Positions 19,565-27,870 of a stretch of 64,000 bases of DNA are shown here, piece after piece; the first letter of the stretch is position 1; every line of letters starts with the position of its first letter. The notes beneath the pieces were generated by a model that saw only the letters and a list, made by a program, of their open reading frames with translations, ran no database searches and was not told where the DNA came from. The position numbers were made by a program, and so were the translations under genes. The stretch is from NCBI GenBank assembly GCA_016716125.1, contig JADJWZ010000016.1:1-64000 (forward strand), written 5' to 3'. This DNA is from Ignavibacteria bacterium. GTDB lineage: Bacteria > Bacteroidota > Ignavibacteria > Tepidaquicellales > Tepidaquicellaceae.

Positions 19565-19722
19565 ATCAATTAGGAATTTAGAATTACGAATTAGGAATTA
19601 TTAATTTCAAATTTCAAATTTCAGATTACAAATAATTAGTTTAAAGTTACGACTGAAGAATTACGAATAACTAATTTCTATTCAAATTACAGATTACAAA
19701 TAATAAGTTTCAAGTAACGAGT
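19565..19722 (+). repeat. AT-rich degenerate repeats after the clpB stop
   Basis: The segment is built from variants of AATTACGAATTAGG and of CAGATTACAAATAAT(T/A)AGTTT. The latter occurs as two ~32-bp near copies at 19622-19653 and 19690-19721. Related wording (CGTAACTTGAAACTCGTAACTTGAAAC) appears at 25688-25720, and AATTGAAAATTGAAAATTG-type sequence at 27830-27870. It has no open frame and probably belongs to a dispersed intergenic repeat family. Confidence 0.7.
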
Positions 19723-19769
19723 TGCGATCACATTTTACCAAATAACTTCCGGCCCTCAACAACTACATT

Positions 19770-21773
19770 ATGAAAAAAATAATATTTTTATTTTTACTGA
19801 TCCTTCTTTCCGTTTCAGACTCTGTTTCTCAAACCGGTTTCAGGATAAGAAAGCTCGCTGAGTTAAATCAGCATAATTCAAACTATTCAGCGTTGTGGGG
19901 ATATACCGCACCGAACGGAAGGGAATACGCTATACTCGGATGTTTTGATGGAACTGCATTCATAGATATTACAGATACAAATAATATTCATGAAGTTGAT
20001 TTTATTCCTGCGCCGAATCCCGGAGGAAACGGAAATTTTTGGCGTGAAATGAAAACCTATTCTCATTATGCTTATATAGTTTCAGAAGATGATAACAGCA
20101 ATATTCAGATCGCTGATCTCAGCTATTTGCCTGACTCAGTCAGATATGTCGGGAAAGTTGTTCTGCCGGATCATTCTGCCACGCATTCAATATCACAATC
20201 AGGTTCGTTTCTTTATCTTAACGGTTCAAGCGGAGGAATATCCTATGGTGTGGCAATTGTTGATCTAACAAATCCCGAAGTGCCAGTTCTGAGGGGAAGC
20301 TGGACTGAAATGTATGTTCACGATTCCAGAATAGTTAATGATACAATCTGGGCTTGTAATATTTCAGACGGAAGAGTTACAATCATAAATGCAGTTAATA
20401 AAGATAATCCGGTAACTATAAGAGGCTGGGTAAATCTTCCGCAGCCAAACGGACCTCATAACATTGCATTCTCACAGTCCGGAAATTTTGCATATGTAAC
20501 AGATGAAAGAACTGCTCCGACCCCCGGCAAATTGAAAGTCTGGGAAGTTTCGGATCTTAATGATATTAATTATATCAGATCTTATAACGCTTATCCTTTT
20601 GAAAAATCAGTTGTACATAATGTAGAAACATACGGTAACATTGCAGTGCTCGCATATTATTCTGCAGGAGTTCAGTTACTTGATATTACAAATCCGTCTG
20701 ACCCGACCGAAATTGGCTGGTATGATACACATCCCGAAAATAACAATACAAATTTTGAAGGCTGCTGGGGAGTTTATATGTTCAGTTCAGGAAAAATTAT
20801 CGCTTCGGACAGATCAAGAGGGCTGTTTGTTTTAATGCCTGACTTAACTCCTCCGGTTTCACATTTTCCAAAAGCAAAATTCATTCCGGGAAATTTAACA
20901 GCTGCAAAATACGATACGCTCAGACTTATAGACGCTTCAGCAGGTATTCCGCAAAGCTGGCAATGGACAGTGACGGGTCCTGAAAATAAAACCTCAACAC
21001 AAAGACATCCTGATTTCGTTTTCAGTCAGGTCGGAAGTTACAATGTAAAGCTAAGAGTCTCAAACGCATTCGGATCTGATTCTATTAGCTTATTAAATGC
21101 ATTTCATATTTTCCCAACTCAGCTGAATTCATTTACTGTTTTAAATCCTGTAGGTAATCCTTATGTAACAATTGTCACTTCACCCGAAGATACTTCAAAA
21201 GTTTTATTCAACTGGAAAAAATCTTCTGCTGATCCGAAAACCGTTTATAAAATCAATTTCAGAAAGGTTCAGAACAATACTGAAAAAACTTTTCTTTCCG
21301 CGAATAACGGGCTTGACACTTTTGCGCTTTTGCCGAAAAGTTTTCTTGACAGTTTAATTCAAAACTTTGGCATGACCGGAGATTCTCTGGTTATTTCATA
21401 TAAAACAAAAGCATTTAACGAAACAGATTCTTTGTTTTCTTCAAATGCCGCTCTGATAATTTTCAAAAGAAATTCAGTAGGTATTCAGAATATATCGCAG
21501 ACAGTTCCGGGTGAATATAAGCTGTATGATAATTATCCGAATCCTTTTAACCCTTCGACTAATATTGAGTTTGACATCCCTGAAAACAGCAGCGTGAGTC
21601 TGAATATTTATGATATATCAGGTAAACTCGTTTCACAGTTATTGAATGATAAATTATCACCCGGCAAATATAAATATACTCTGAACGGTAATAATCTTAA
21701 CAGCGGTGTGTATTTCATAAAATTCTCTTCAGGACAATTTACATCAGTAAAGAAAATTGTACTGATAAAATAA
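19770..21773 (+). CDS. LVIVD-repeat (choice-of-anchor B) protein with PKD and T9SS type A domains
   Basis: A 667-residue secreted protein. A signal peptide (MKKIIFLFLLILLSVSDSVSQ) is followed by ~340 residues of LVIVD-type beta-propeller repeats (GREYAILGCFDGTAFIDIT, HNVETYGNIAVLAYYSAGVQLLDIT). A PKD-like Ig domain comes next (ASAGIPQSWQWTVTGPE, VGSYNVKLRVSNAFG), and the end is a complete T9SS type A sorting domain (NYPNPFNPSTNIEFDIP ... SGVYFIKFSSGQF ... KKIVLIK). Family members are surface-exposed or shed via the type IX system; the propeller's ligand is unknown. Its propeller is clearly paralogous to the protein at 39805-41424, which instead carries a dockerin-type tail. Confidence 0.92.
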   Translation: MKKIIFLFLLILLSVSDSVSQTGFRIRKLAELNQHNSNYSALWGYTAPNGREYAILGCFDGTAFIDITDTNNIHEVDFIPAPNPGGNGNFWREMKTYSHYAYIVSEDDNSNIQIADLSYLPDSVRYVGKVVLPDHSATHSISQSGSFLYLNGSSGGISYGVAIVDLTNPEVPVLRGSWTEMYVHDSRIVNDTIWACNISDGRVTIINAVNKDNPVTIRGWVNLPQPNGPHNIAFSQSGNFAYVTDERTAPTPGKLKVWEVSDLNDINYIRSYNAYPFEKSVVHNVETYGNIAVLAYYSAGVQLLDITNPSDPTEIGWYDTHPENNNTNFEGCWGVYMFSSGKIIASDRSRGLFVLMPDLTPPVSHFPKAKFIPGNLTAAKYDTLRLIDASAGIPQSWQWTVTGPENKTSTQRHPDFVFSQVGSYNVKLRVSNAFGSDSISLLNAFHIFPTQLNSFTVLNPVGNPYVTIVTSPEDTSKVLFNWKKSSADPKTVYKINFRKVQNNTEKTFLSANNGLDTFALLPKSFLDSLIQNFGMTGDSLVISYKTKAFNETDSLFSSNAALIIFKRNSVGIQNISQTVPGEYKLYDNYPNPFNPSTNIEFDIPENSSVSLNIYDISGKLVSQLLNDKLSPGKYKYTLNGNNLNSGVYFIKFSSGQFTSVKKIVLIK

Positions 21774-21867
21774 AATTGATTTTCACGGAACAATTTTGAG
21801 TATTTACACTTAAAGACTCTGAAGTAAATAATCAATAATTTTGAGTAAGTATTTAAAATCATTAGAA

Positions 21868-22317
21868 ATGAAATCAAAAAAATTTATTCCTGCTTTATTT
21901 ATAATATTAATTTATCTGTTCGTTTCGGAAAATTCCTTTCCGCAGTTAATTCAGGAAGATCTTAACGGCGGCAGATTCAGGGGAAAGATAGCGGAGGAAA
22001 CACCGCCTGACGTTGACAGAATGCCGCAGGTATTTGAAGAGATGATCACTTTTGAAAACGGAAAAATTTCAGGTGAGATACTGAATAAATATTCAGTTAA
22101 TAACTGCAGCTATTCAGCTGTTATTGATGAAAGAAGAATGGTTGCTGTTAAAGTTGTGAATTTTAATTCAGAATGTCAGGGATCAATTGACGGTGAGAAT
22201 GTGATCATAACAATTACAGGTGAAATATATGCAGACTTGTGGATGGCGGGAGATATCGTGATTAGAGTGAAGGATAAACCTGATATAAAATTCACAATAT
22301 CTGCTGAAGCGGAATAA
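21868..22317 (+). CDS. Small exported protein of unknown family
   Basis: From the ATG at 21868 there is a signal peptide (MKSKKFIPALFIILIYLFVSENSFPQ) and a mature part of about 120 residues. The mature part starts with GGRFRGKIAEETPPDVDRMP and contains two cysteines (NNCSYSAV and NSECQGSI) that may form a disulfide. The rest is predicted beta-rich (NVIITITGEIYADLWMAGDIVIRVKDK). An upstream TTG at 21841 would lengthen it but spoils the signal peptide. No lipobox, membrane anchor or T9SS tail is seen, so it is probably periplasmic. It sits 94 bp after the LVIVD gene on the same strand. I do not recognise the family. Confidence 0.7.
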   Translation: MKSKKFIPALFIILIYLFVSENSFPQLIQEDLNGGRFRGKIAEETPPDVDRMPQVFEEMITFENGKISGEILNKYSVNNCSYSAVIDERRMVAVKVVNFNSECQGSIDGENVIITITGEIYADLWMAGDIVIRVKDKPDIKFTISAEAE

Positions 22318-22370
22318 ACCGGTTGCTGAGAATAAACTTCGTAATAAAAATTTGCTGTTTTAAAATTTAT

Positions 22371-24245
22371 TCACGGAGTTTGTACATAAACAAAGTTCAC
22401 TGAATTATTTTCTACAAAAGTCAGATCAGCATTGTCCACAATATTATCTCCGTTAATATCCGTAATGAAATTCCCGGTTTGAAAATTCATCAGATCCTCT
22501 TCGACCATCTGAAGGTCAGGAAGGTCAACTGATCCGTCTCTGTTTACATCTCCGGTATAAAACGCATATCTTACCGGATTATTATTTAGCTGTATCTGAT
22601 TTCCCCCGTAGGCTTTTCCCTGTGCATCACTAAAGTCATATGTAAATCCATTTGAAGTGCTGTAAGTAATATAACTACTGCTCCATGTAATAACCGAATT
22701 TTTGTGAATAGCTTCAATATAATATTGACCGTTTGTAATATATTCAAATTTAAATTTACCGGTAAAAGTTATTGAATCCAGAATCCCGGTTGACGAATCA
22801 AGTTTCTGATACGGAAGAGAAGTTGATCTTAAATATATTTTTACTGAATCTTTTTTACTGAGCATATCTGAGGCTGAACTGTACAATCCCTGCGGTATAA
22901 TTTTCACCAAAGCTTCGGGAACAGTTTCTATATATGAATGCCATGCCTGATATTTTCCTGTCGAGTTATCAAACCAAAGTGCGTGAACTTTACTGCCGGA
23001 GCTTGTTATTCCGAAGTAAGTTCCGATGTAAGGAGGGTTAGCAAAAAATCTATCAGATGCGGAAAGCTGGGACAGTTTGAATTTATGATCTGATATCAGA
23101 ATATCCTGGAAAGTATTTCCTCCGTCTTCCGATCTGGAGATATAAATTTCCGTCGAATCATTCGTCGGAGTATTTCTGTTGTCATAATAAGAAATATTCA
23201 CCCCGCCGTTTTTATCAACGCATATATTGGGAAAGAACTGATGCCGCGTAATTCCCGGAACGCTATGATGTATAAGACTAGCATCAGACCATGTCGTTCC
23301 GCTGTTTACTGAAGTATATAACACAACATCATAATCATCAGCAGAAGGGGACAGTGAACCAAGTCCCTGATTGCAGGCAATATAAAGTTTTCCGTTATTC
23401 ACTCCGCCGGATTTATCAATTGTCAGTACAGGCAGACCGTTTAGTTTCACAAGATTAAAATTAAATCTGAAATCATTCGGAGACGGTACAACCGGAACTG
23501 CATAATCATTTGCCGTCCAGGTATTCCCGCCGTCAAGTGATTTTGCGAATCCGATATATTTGACCGAACCGAAAATGTATGGCCATGTAACGAATACTTC
23601 ACCTGAATTTCCTGTAACAACAGAAGCTCCGACTCTTCCGTGATTCTGCGGGGGTGATACTCTTGCTGATACAGACCAGGTTTCGCCGCTGTTAGTCGTA
23701 TAACTCATAAAAACTCCGCGCTTCTCACTGTAAACAATATAACTTCTTCCGTAATACGGACTCGCAGGAACGTCATCAGTTGTGCATAATATTTTATCGG
23801 CAGTGTCCACTCCCTGCACAAAATAAGTCGGTGTCCATGATGAACCGCTGTTAGTGGATCTGCTGACTCCGAGCCTGAAATTTTTCTGACCGGATATGGG
23901 CGGCGGCGCAATATAAGGTATTATAATCACACCGTTTTTATCAATTGTAACTGACGCATCTCCCACAGTCGATATAATATTATTCTGCGCTGTTCTGATC
24001 GCATTTGTCCCGCTCCATGTCACGCCTCCGTCTGAAGTAATGTATGCGCCTGTAGTGTAACCGCCCTGGTATACATCAGTATTTGCCGTGCCCGCCATAA
24101 AATCAGGATTTAAAGGATGCGCTGCGATGTAGGTACAAAGCTGAATGTTGCCTGAAGGAAATACTCTGTTATTAGGAGTTTCTGAGAAAAGATATGAACT
24201 ACCTGAAATTAATAATAAAAAGAATCCCCAAAAATTTCTTTTCAT
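22371..24245 (-). CDS. Sialidase-like (BNR repeat) exported protein with dockerin-type C-terminal module
   Basis: A 624-residue secreted protein. After a signal peptide (MKRNFWGFFLLLISGSSYLFS) come ~420 residues of BNR/Asp-box beta-propeller, with Asp boxes such as SxDGGxTW (TSDGGVTWSG, STNSGSSWTP, SLDGGNTWTA, SEDGGNTFQD). Residues ~445-624 form a beta-rich segment followed by two dockerin/EF-hand loops (GDVNRDGSVDLPD and DINGDNIVDNAD), ending NNSVNFVYVQTP. There is no T9SS type A domain. True sialidase catalysis is not assured, because Asp boxes also occur in non-enzymatic propellers. The tail is shared with the products at 39805-41424 and 41610-43832. Confidence 0.88.
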   Translation of the reverse strand: MKRNFWGFFLLLISGSSYLFSETPNNRVFPSGNIQLCTYIAAHPLNPDFMAGTANTDVYQGGYTTGAYITSDGGVTWSGTNAIRTAQNNIISTVGDASVTIDKNGVIIIPYIAPPPISGQKNFRLGVSRSTNSGSSWTPTYFVQGVDTADKILCTTDDVPASPYYGRSYIVYSEKRGVFMSYTTNSGETWSVSARVSPPQNHGRVGASVVTGNSGEVFVTWPYIFGSVKYIGFAKSLDGGNTWTANDYAVPVVPSPNDFRFNFNLVKLNGLPVLTIDKSGGVNNGKLYIACNQGLGSLSPSADDYDVVLYTSVNSGTTWSDASLIHHSVPGITRHQFFPNICVDKNGGVNISYYDNRNTPTNDSTEIYISRSEDGGNTFQDILISDHKFKLSQLSASDRFFANPPYIGTYFGITSSGSKVHALWFDNSTGKYQAWHSYIETVPEALVKIIPQGLYSSASDMLSKKDSVKIYLRSTSLPYQKLDSSTGILDSITFTGKFKFEYITNGQYYIEAIHKNSVITWSSSYITYSTSNGFTYDFSDAQGKAYGGNQIQLNNNPVRYAFYTGDVNRDGSVDLPDLQMVEEDLMNFQTGNFITDINGDNIVDNADLTFVENNSVNFVYVQTP

Positions 24246-24514
24246 AAGTTCTATTTGACTGTTTAAGAAAAAAATTTAAAACCTCGCCAAAAATACTAAT
24301 GGGGAATATTTTTATCGAAATGCCGTAACGTAAATTAGAATTTATAGCCGGGTCACTTTGGGGGGAATTTTGAAAACCTGAAAATCCTTGACCTGCTGAA
24401 ACATAGATAAAAAAATATTAAGAATAAACAAATTATTTTTAGCTTGAAATGAGCAGTGAGAAAAAAACACTCAGGAAAAACAGTTTTAAATTATTTACTA
24501 TTAACTGTTAACTA

Positions 24515-24733
24515 TTAAGCGGCAATTTCAATTTTAGCGGACTTTGTTGTAGGTGTCGGAATTTTGTAACCTCTTCGTTTCATATCCTCAATGTGTAATT
24601 CAATTCCTTTTTCCATAAGTCTCATCAATTGCCTTTCCGTATCTGCAGTAGCTATACATCCGGGTAGATCCGGAACATAAGCGCTCAGATTGTTTTTTCC
24701 TCTTTCGATAATTATTAAAAATTCTTTTTTCAT
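24515..24733 (-). CDS. hicB: HicB family antitoxin
   Basis: A 72-residue protein with the partial RNase H fold of HicB: a strand region (EFLIIIERGKNNLSAYVPDLPGCIA) carrying the typical PDLPGC motif, then a helix (TERQLMRLMEKGIELHIEDMKRRG). It neutralises the HicA mRNA interferase by direct binding. No DNA-binding domain follows at the C-terminus, so this is the short form. Its ATG lies two bases after the hicA stop, so the toxin gene is transcribed first, as usual for hicAB. Confidence 0.88.
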   Translation of the reverse strand: MKKEFLIIIERGKNNLSAYVPDLPGCIATADTERQLMRLMEKGIELHIEDMKRRGYKIPTPTTKSAKIEIAA

Positions 24734-24735
24734 AT

Positions 24736-24924
24736 TTATATTTTTATTTGCGCCTGAGTTAATATGCTTTTAAGTGTTTTTGGGTGAATCTCTTCATTTG
24801 ATTTCCCGGCAATTGTCACTGTACCTCTTTTTGTCAAATGGTGATATTGCTGATGACTGCCGACTTGTCTTACCTGAAACCATCCGTCAAGCTTTATGAT
24901 TTTTATTATCTCCTTAAATTTCAT
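24736..24924 (-). CDS. hicA: HicA family mRNA interferase toxin
   Basis: A 62-residue double-stranded-RNA-binding-fold toxin: KFKEIIKIIKLDGWFQVRQVGSH, then the HLTKRGTVTIAGKSNEEIHPKTLKSIL core. His24 in the GSHQQY motif is the expected catalytic residue. HicA cleaves mRNA when freed from HicB. It is directly upstream of hicB in the same transcript. The ~215 bp upstream (24925-25140) hold no gene and should contain the promoter and operator, but no clear operator palindrome stands out. Confidence 0.88.
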   Translation of the reverse strand: MKFKEIIKIIKLDGWFQVRQVGSHQQYHHLTKRGTVTIAGKSNEEIHPKTLKSILTQAQIKI

Positions 24925-25140
24925 TACATCAAATAAATATATTCATATTCCCGTGTTAAACTAAGTAATATGAACTCAGATTTCAATAACTATAAATTTA
25001 TTATTAGAAAGGATATTTTAAGATAGATTTAATAATTCTAAAATTGTAAAACATTTTCCCGGCTTTTAGGAAATTAAATTTTAGCCTTCAAAGAATATTT
25101 CCAAAACTTTAAAGAAATTTGACAGCTATAATTAACTTAT

Positions 25141-25539
25141 TTGTAACCCTGAAGAATTTAATTTCAAATCTGAGACAATTAATTTCAACTCTTAGATAAT
25201 TATTTTCAATTCTTAGATAATTATTTTCAATTCTTAGATAATTATTTACAGTCCTATAATATTTATTTACAGTCCCGGGATATTTAATTACAAGTCCATG
25301 AACTTTTATTTTAAGTCCATAGTGTGTTACTTTGGTCTCAATATATTTTATTATGGTGCTGAGATTATTTATTATAAAATGTTTTTAGAATACATTGGGA
25401 CTGTAATAAATATTTATAAGCCCATAGCGCAACATATTGGGACTTTAATATTTTATATCAGTCCCAATAATAAAAACTGTAGACCTGCAAATATTTATTG
25501 CAAGTCCGTAGTCTAATTCCGTGGACTTATAGTGAGACA
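25141..25539 (+). repeat. Degenerate tandem array, 21-bp period, 19 units
   Basis: The stretch can be cut into nineteen consecutive 21-base units with no gap. Early units are nearly identical (TTTCAATTCTTAGATAATTAT, units 3-5). Later ones diverge to forms such as TTACAAGTCCATGAACTTTTA and CATTGGGACTGTAATAAATAT. The core AGTCC of one unit is replaced at the same place by its inverse GGGACT in others. Some neighbours can therefore pair, for example TTGGGACT near 25439-25446 with AGTCCCAA near 25462-25469. A plus-strand frame stays open through ten units because 21 is a multiple of three; its heptad-like product (xYxGxxI) lacks a ribosome binding site and is probably not real. The flanks 24925-25140 and 25540-25619 show no gene. 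Confidence 0.85.
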
Positions 25540-25619
25540 CTTCGGATCGTCTAAAATTGGGATTTTCGATGAAAAAATTGAAATTTGATCTGAATTTAGA
25601 CATTGTTACAATTGACTGG

Positions 25620-25644
25620 ATTCCTGCCGGAAGCACGCAGGAAT
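25620..25644. repeat. REP-like palindrome (ATTCCTGC...GCAGGAAT)
   Basis: An 8-bp perfect inverted repeat with a 9-base spacer, in the context TGGATTCCTGC...GCAGGAATGAC. This wording is the same as the widespread REP-like intergenic palindromes of many bacteria. It lies in the gene-free stretch between the 21-bp array and the GNAT gene. Confidence 0.6.
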
Positions 25645-25723
25645 GACAAAAATGTGGTGAAAGTGTATGTTAAATTTAAAATTTCGAAATTCGTAACTTG
25701 AAACTCGTAACTTGAAACTGGTT

Positions 25724-26260
25724 TTATTCATCATTCCAGTTTACCGGCGTCTTCTCTCCTTTTAAATAATCTTCCTTTAAAACTGCATATGTAATCGAAT
25801 CAAATTTATTCCCTTCATTATCCGGCCAGCATCTGCGGTGATGCGCTTCCTTTACCCAGCCGCAATCTCTGAATACTTTACGCATGACGGCATTATCAGC
25901 ACGGGTATGTCCTTCAAGTCTTTCTTTGTCTGTCTTTGTAAAGAGATATTCCACAAGCCACTGAACAGCTAATTTTCCTATGCCTTTTCCTCTGAACTCA
26001 GACTTTATCCTTAAATCAAAAATCGGAGTGTCATCGGTAAATTCATGCAGCGTTATTAATCCCGCAGGATAAATATTACCTTCAGCGTAAATCCAAAACG
26101 CCCTGTTATCTTCTCCTTCAAATGTACCTTCGCTGATCCACTTCTTTACCTTTTCCATTGTAGGTTCAGGGTTTCCGTGATAAGGCCACTTGTCAGATGA
26201 TATCCACTGCGCAAGCTTATCCGCATCTTCTGATTTGTATACGGTAAAATCAAGATTCAA
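25724..26260 (-). CDS. GNAT family N-acetyltransferase
   Basis: A 178-residue acetyl-CoA-dependent acyltransferase. The acetyl-CoA-binding motif appears as SEFRGKGIGKLAVQWLVEYLF (R/Q-x-x-G-x-G/A), followed by HTRADNAVMRKVFRDCGWVKEAHHR, the usual later helix and strand. The substrate cannot be told; close relatives act on small molecules or protein N-termini. It is a lone gene between a repeat-rich region and a broken T9SS gene, a typical accessory setting. Confidence 0.85.
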   Translation of the reverse strand: MNLDFTVYKSEDADKLAQWISSDKWPYHGNPEPTMEKVKKWISEGTFEGEDNRAFWIYAEGNIYPAGLITLHEFTDDTPIFDLRIKSEFRGKGIGKLAVQWLVEYLFTKTDKERLEGHTRADNAVMRKVFRDCGWVKEAHHRRCWPDNEGNKFDSITYAVLKEDYLKGEKTPVNWNDE

Positions 26261-26284
26261 TTTTCGGCTGTTTGATTTTAAATA

Positions 26285-27645
26285 CTATTTTACAAGAACA
26301 AAACTCTTAACAATTCTTTCCTTTGGAGAAGAAAGAATATACTGATAAACTCCGGTGCTTATGTTTCCGGATTCTAAATTTATTTTATAAGATCCTGCAG
26401 ATAAAAACTTATCAAATACTTCTTTTACCTTTTGACCAAGGTTGTTATAAATTTCAAGTTTATAGAAATTATTCTGTGAGATATCGAATCCAATCTGAGT
26501 ACTGTTATTAAACGGATTTGGATAATTCTGATACAAATTAAAATCCGAAACTACTGAATTGTTATTCTGAATTGCTGTAGTTTTATCAATATCAGAATAC
26601 CAAATCTCTCCAAAATCTGCTCCGCACCAGATTTTTTTATTTTTATATAATGCAAGTTTTGAAAATTCTGTATTTGCTGAATTATCGATCAACCATTCAT
26701 CTCCGCCATTTGTTGTTTTTAAAATATATCCTACAAGTGACGTAGCCCAGCCTGTATCAGGAGAAATAAACAAAATGTCATTTATCTGCGGAAATCCAAA
26801 CCCCGAAACAGGATTATTCTGAAAAACCCAGTTATATCCACCATTTGTAGTTTTGTAAATATTATGTCCGTTACCGTCATTTCCGGAAATCCAACCTGTA
26901 TCATTGTTTAGAAAACAAATTCCTAATACTCCATAAGGTGGGGGAATATATTGATACATGTCAATAAAACTTTCACCCGAATTTGTAGTTTTTAGGAATG
27001 AATAAGAGCCGCCAAACCAGGCAGTATCATCATTCAGCCAGAAATGCTCATGTATCTGTGAAAAGTTTGTAGTTGAATTATAAATACTTACCCAGTTATT
27101 TCCTCCGTTTGTTGTTTTTAAAATAATTGCTTTGTAATTAGTATTTACTCCTGCAATAAAACCTTTAAAGCTATTTTCAAATCTTACAGTATAAAAACCA
27201 ATATTCTGAGAATAATCCATATTTATCCAATCAAATCCACCGTTTGTAGTCTTCCTAATTTTCCGGCAGATCCACAAGTCCATCCTGTTAATCTATCTAA
27301 AAAATAAATAGAGGCTAAAAAGTCACCTACTGGACTAAACTGAACAGAATCCCAGCTGTACCCGCTGTTTGTAGTTTTTACAATTCCGATTCCAACCCCT
27401 GCATGGGAAGCCCATCCATAAAGTGAATCAATAAAAAACACATCTGTAATATAATAGGGTAGAGATGGAGTTTGAACACTGATCCATGTATTATTATTTT
27501 CTGTGTTTTGATGAATGTAATTTGAATTACCGGGGGATATAATATTTAAACTATTTCTAATATCCTGAGCGCGGATTTCAAAACAAAAAAGAATATTTAA
27601 AAATACAATAAGAGTAAAATAAAATATGTTTTGAAAAGTATTCAT
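26285..27645 (-). pseudogene. Ycf48/BNR-like T9SS cargo gene with one frameshift
   Basis: The first part (27645 down to about 27262) has a signal peptide and Ycf48-like propeller blades (FIDSLYGWASHAGVG, KTTNSGYSWDSV). The rest continues in another frame with blades marked ILKTTNGGNNW, YKTTNGGYNW and ILKTTNGGDEW, and a T9SS type A domain ending RIVKSFVLVK. The break is in the A4 tract at 27259-27262, where one more A would rejoin GSAGK to IRKTTNGG. Restored, the protein is about 450 residues, a surface beta-propeller. A single one-base change in a homopolymer could be sequencing error, a recent mutation or reversible slippage. Confidence 0.8.
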
Positions 27646-27870
27646 TGCTAATAAAAATTTCTCATGAATATTCTAAGAAAAAAAAATAATAAAAGATATT
27701 GGATCAACTCACGAAAGTTTAATTAAAAACAAATTATTTTAATATTCAGAATTAAATACTTTCTTGAAGATGACAATAGATTTTATAAGTGGGAGCTTTC
27801 ATAAGGAGGGTTTCAAAAAAACGTAATTCATAATTGAAAATTGAAAATTGAATAATTGATAATTGATAAT

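Noticed and set aside
22371..24245. Active secreted sialidase
   Set aside because: Asp boxes are present, but they also occur in non-enzymatic propellers and I could not place the Arg triad and Tyr/Glu pair with confidence.
25298..25516. Open plus-strand frame with heptad pattern through the 21-bp array
   Set aside because: It stays open because 21 is a multiple of three and stops are few by chance. There is no ribosome binding site, and units diverge without codon-like bias.
25141..25539. CRISPR array
   Set aside because: Units are contiguous and graded in similarity, with no constant repeat alternating with unique spacers, and no cas genes lie nearby.
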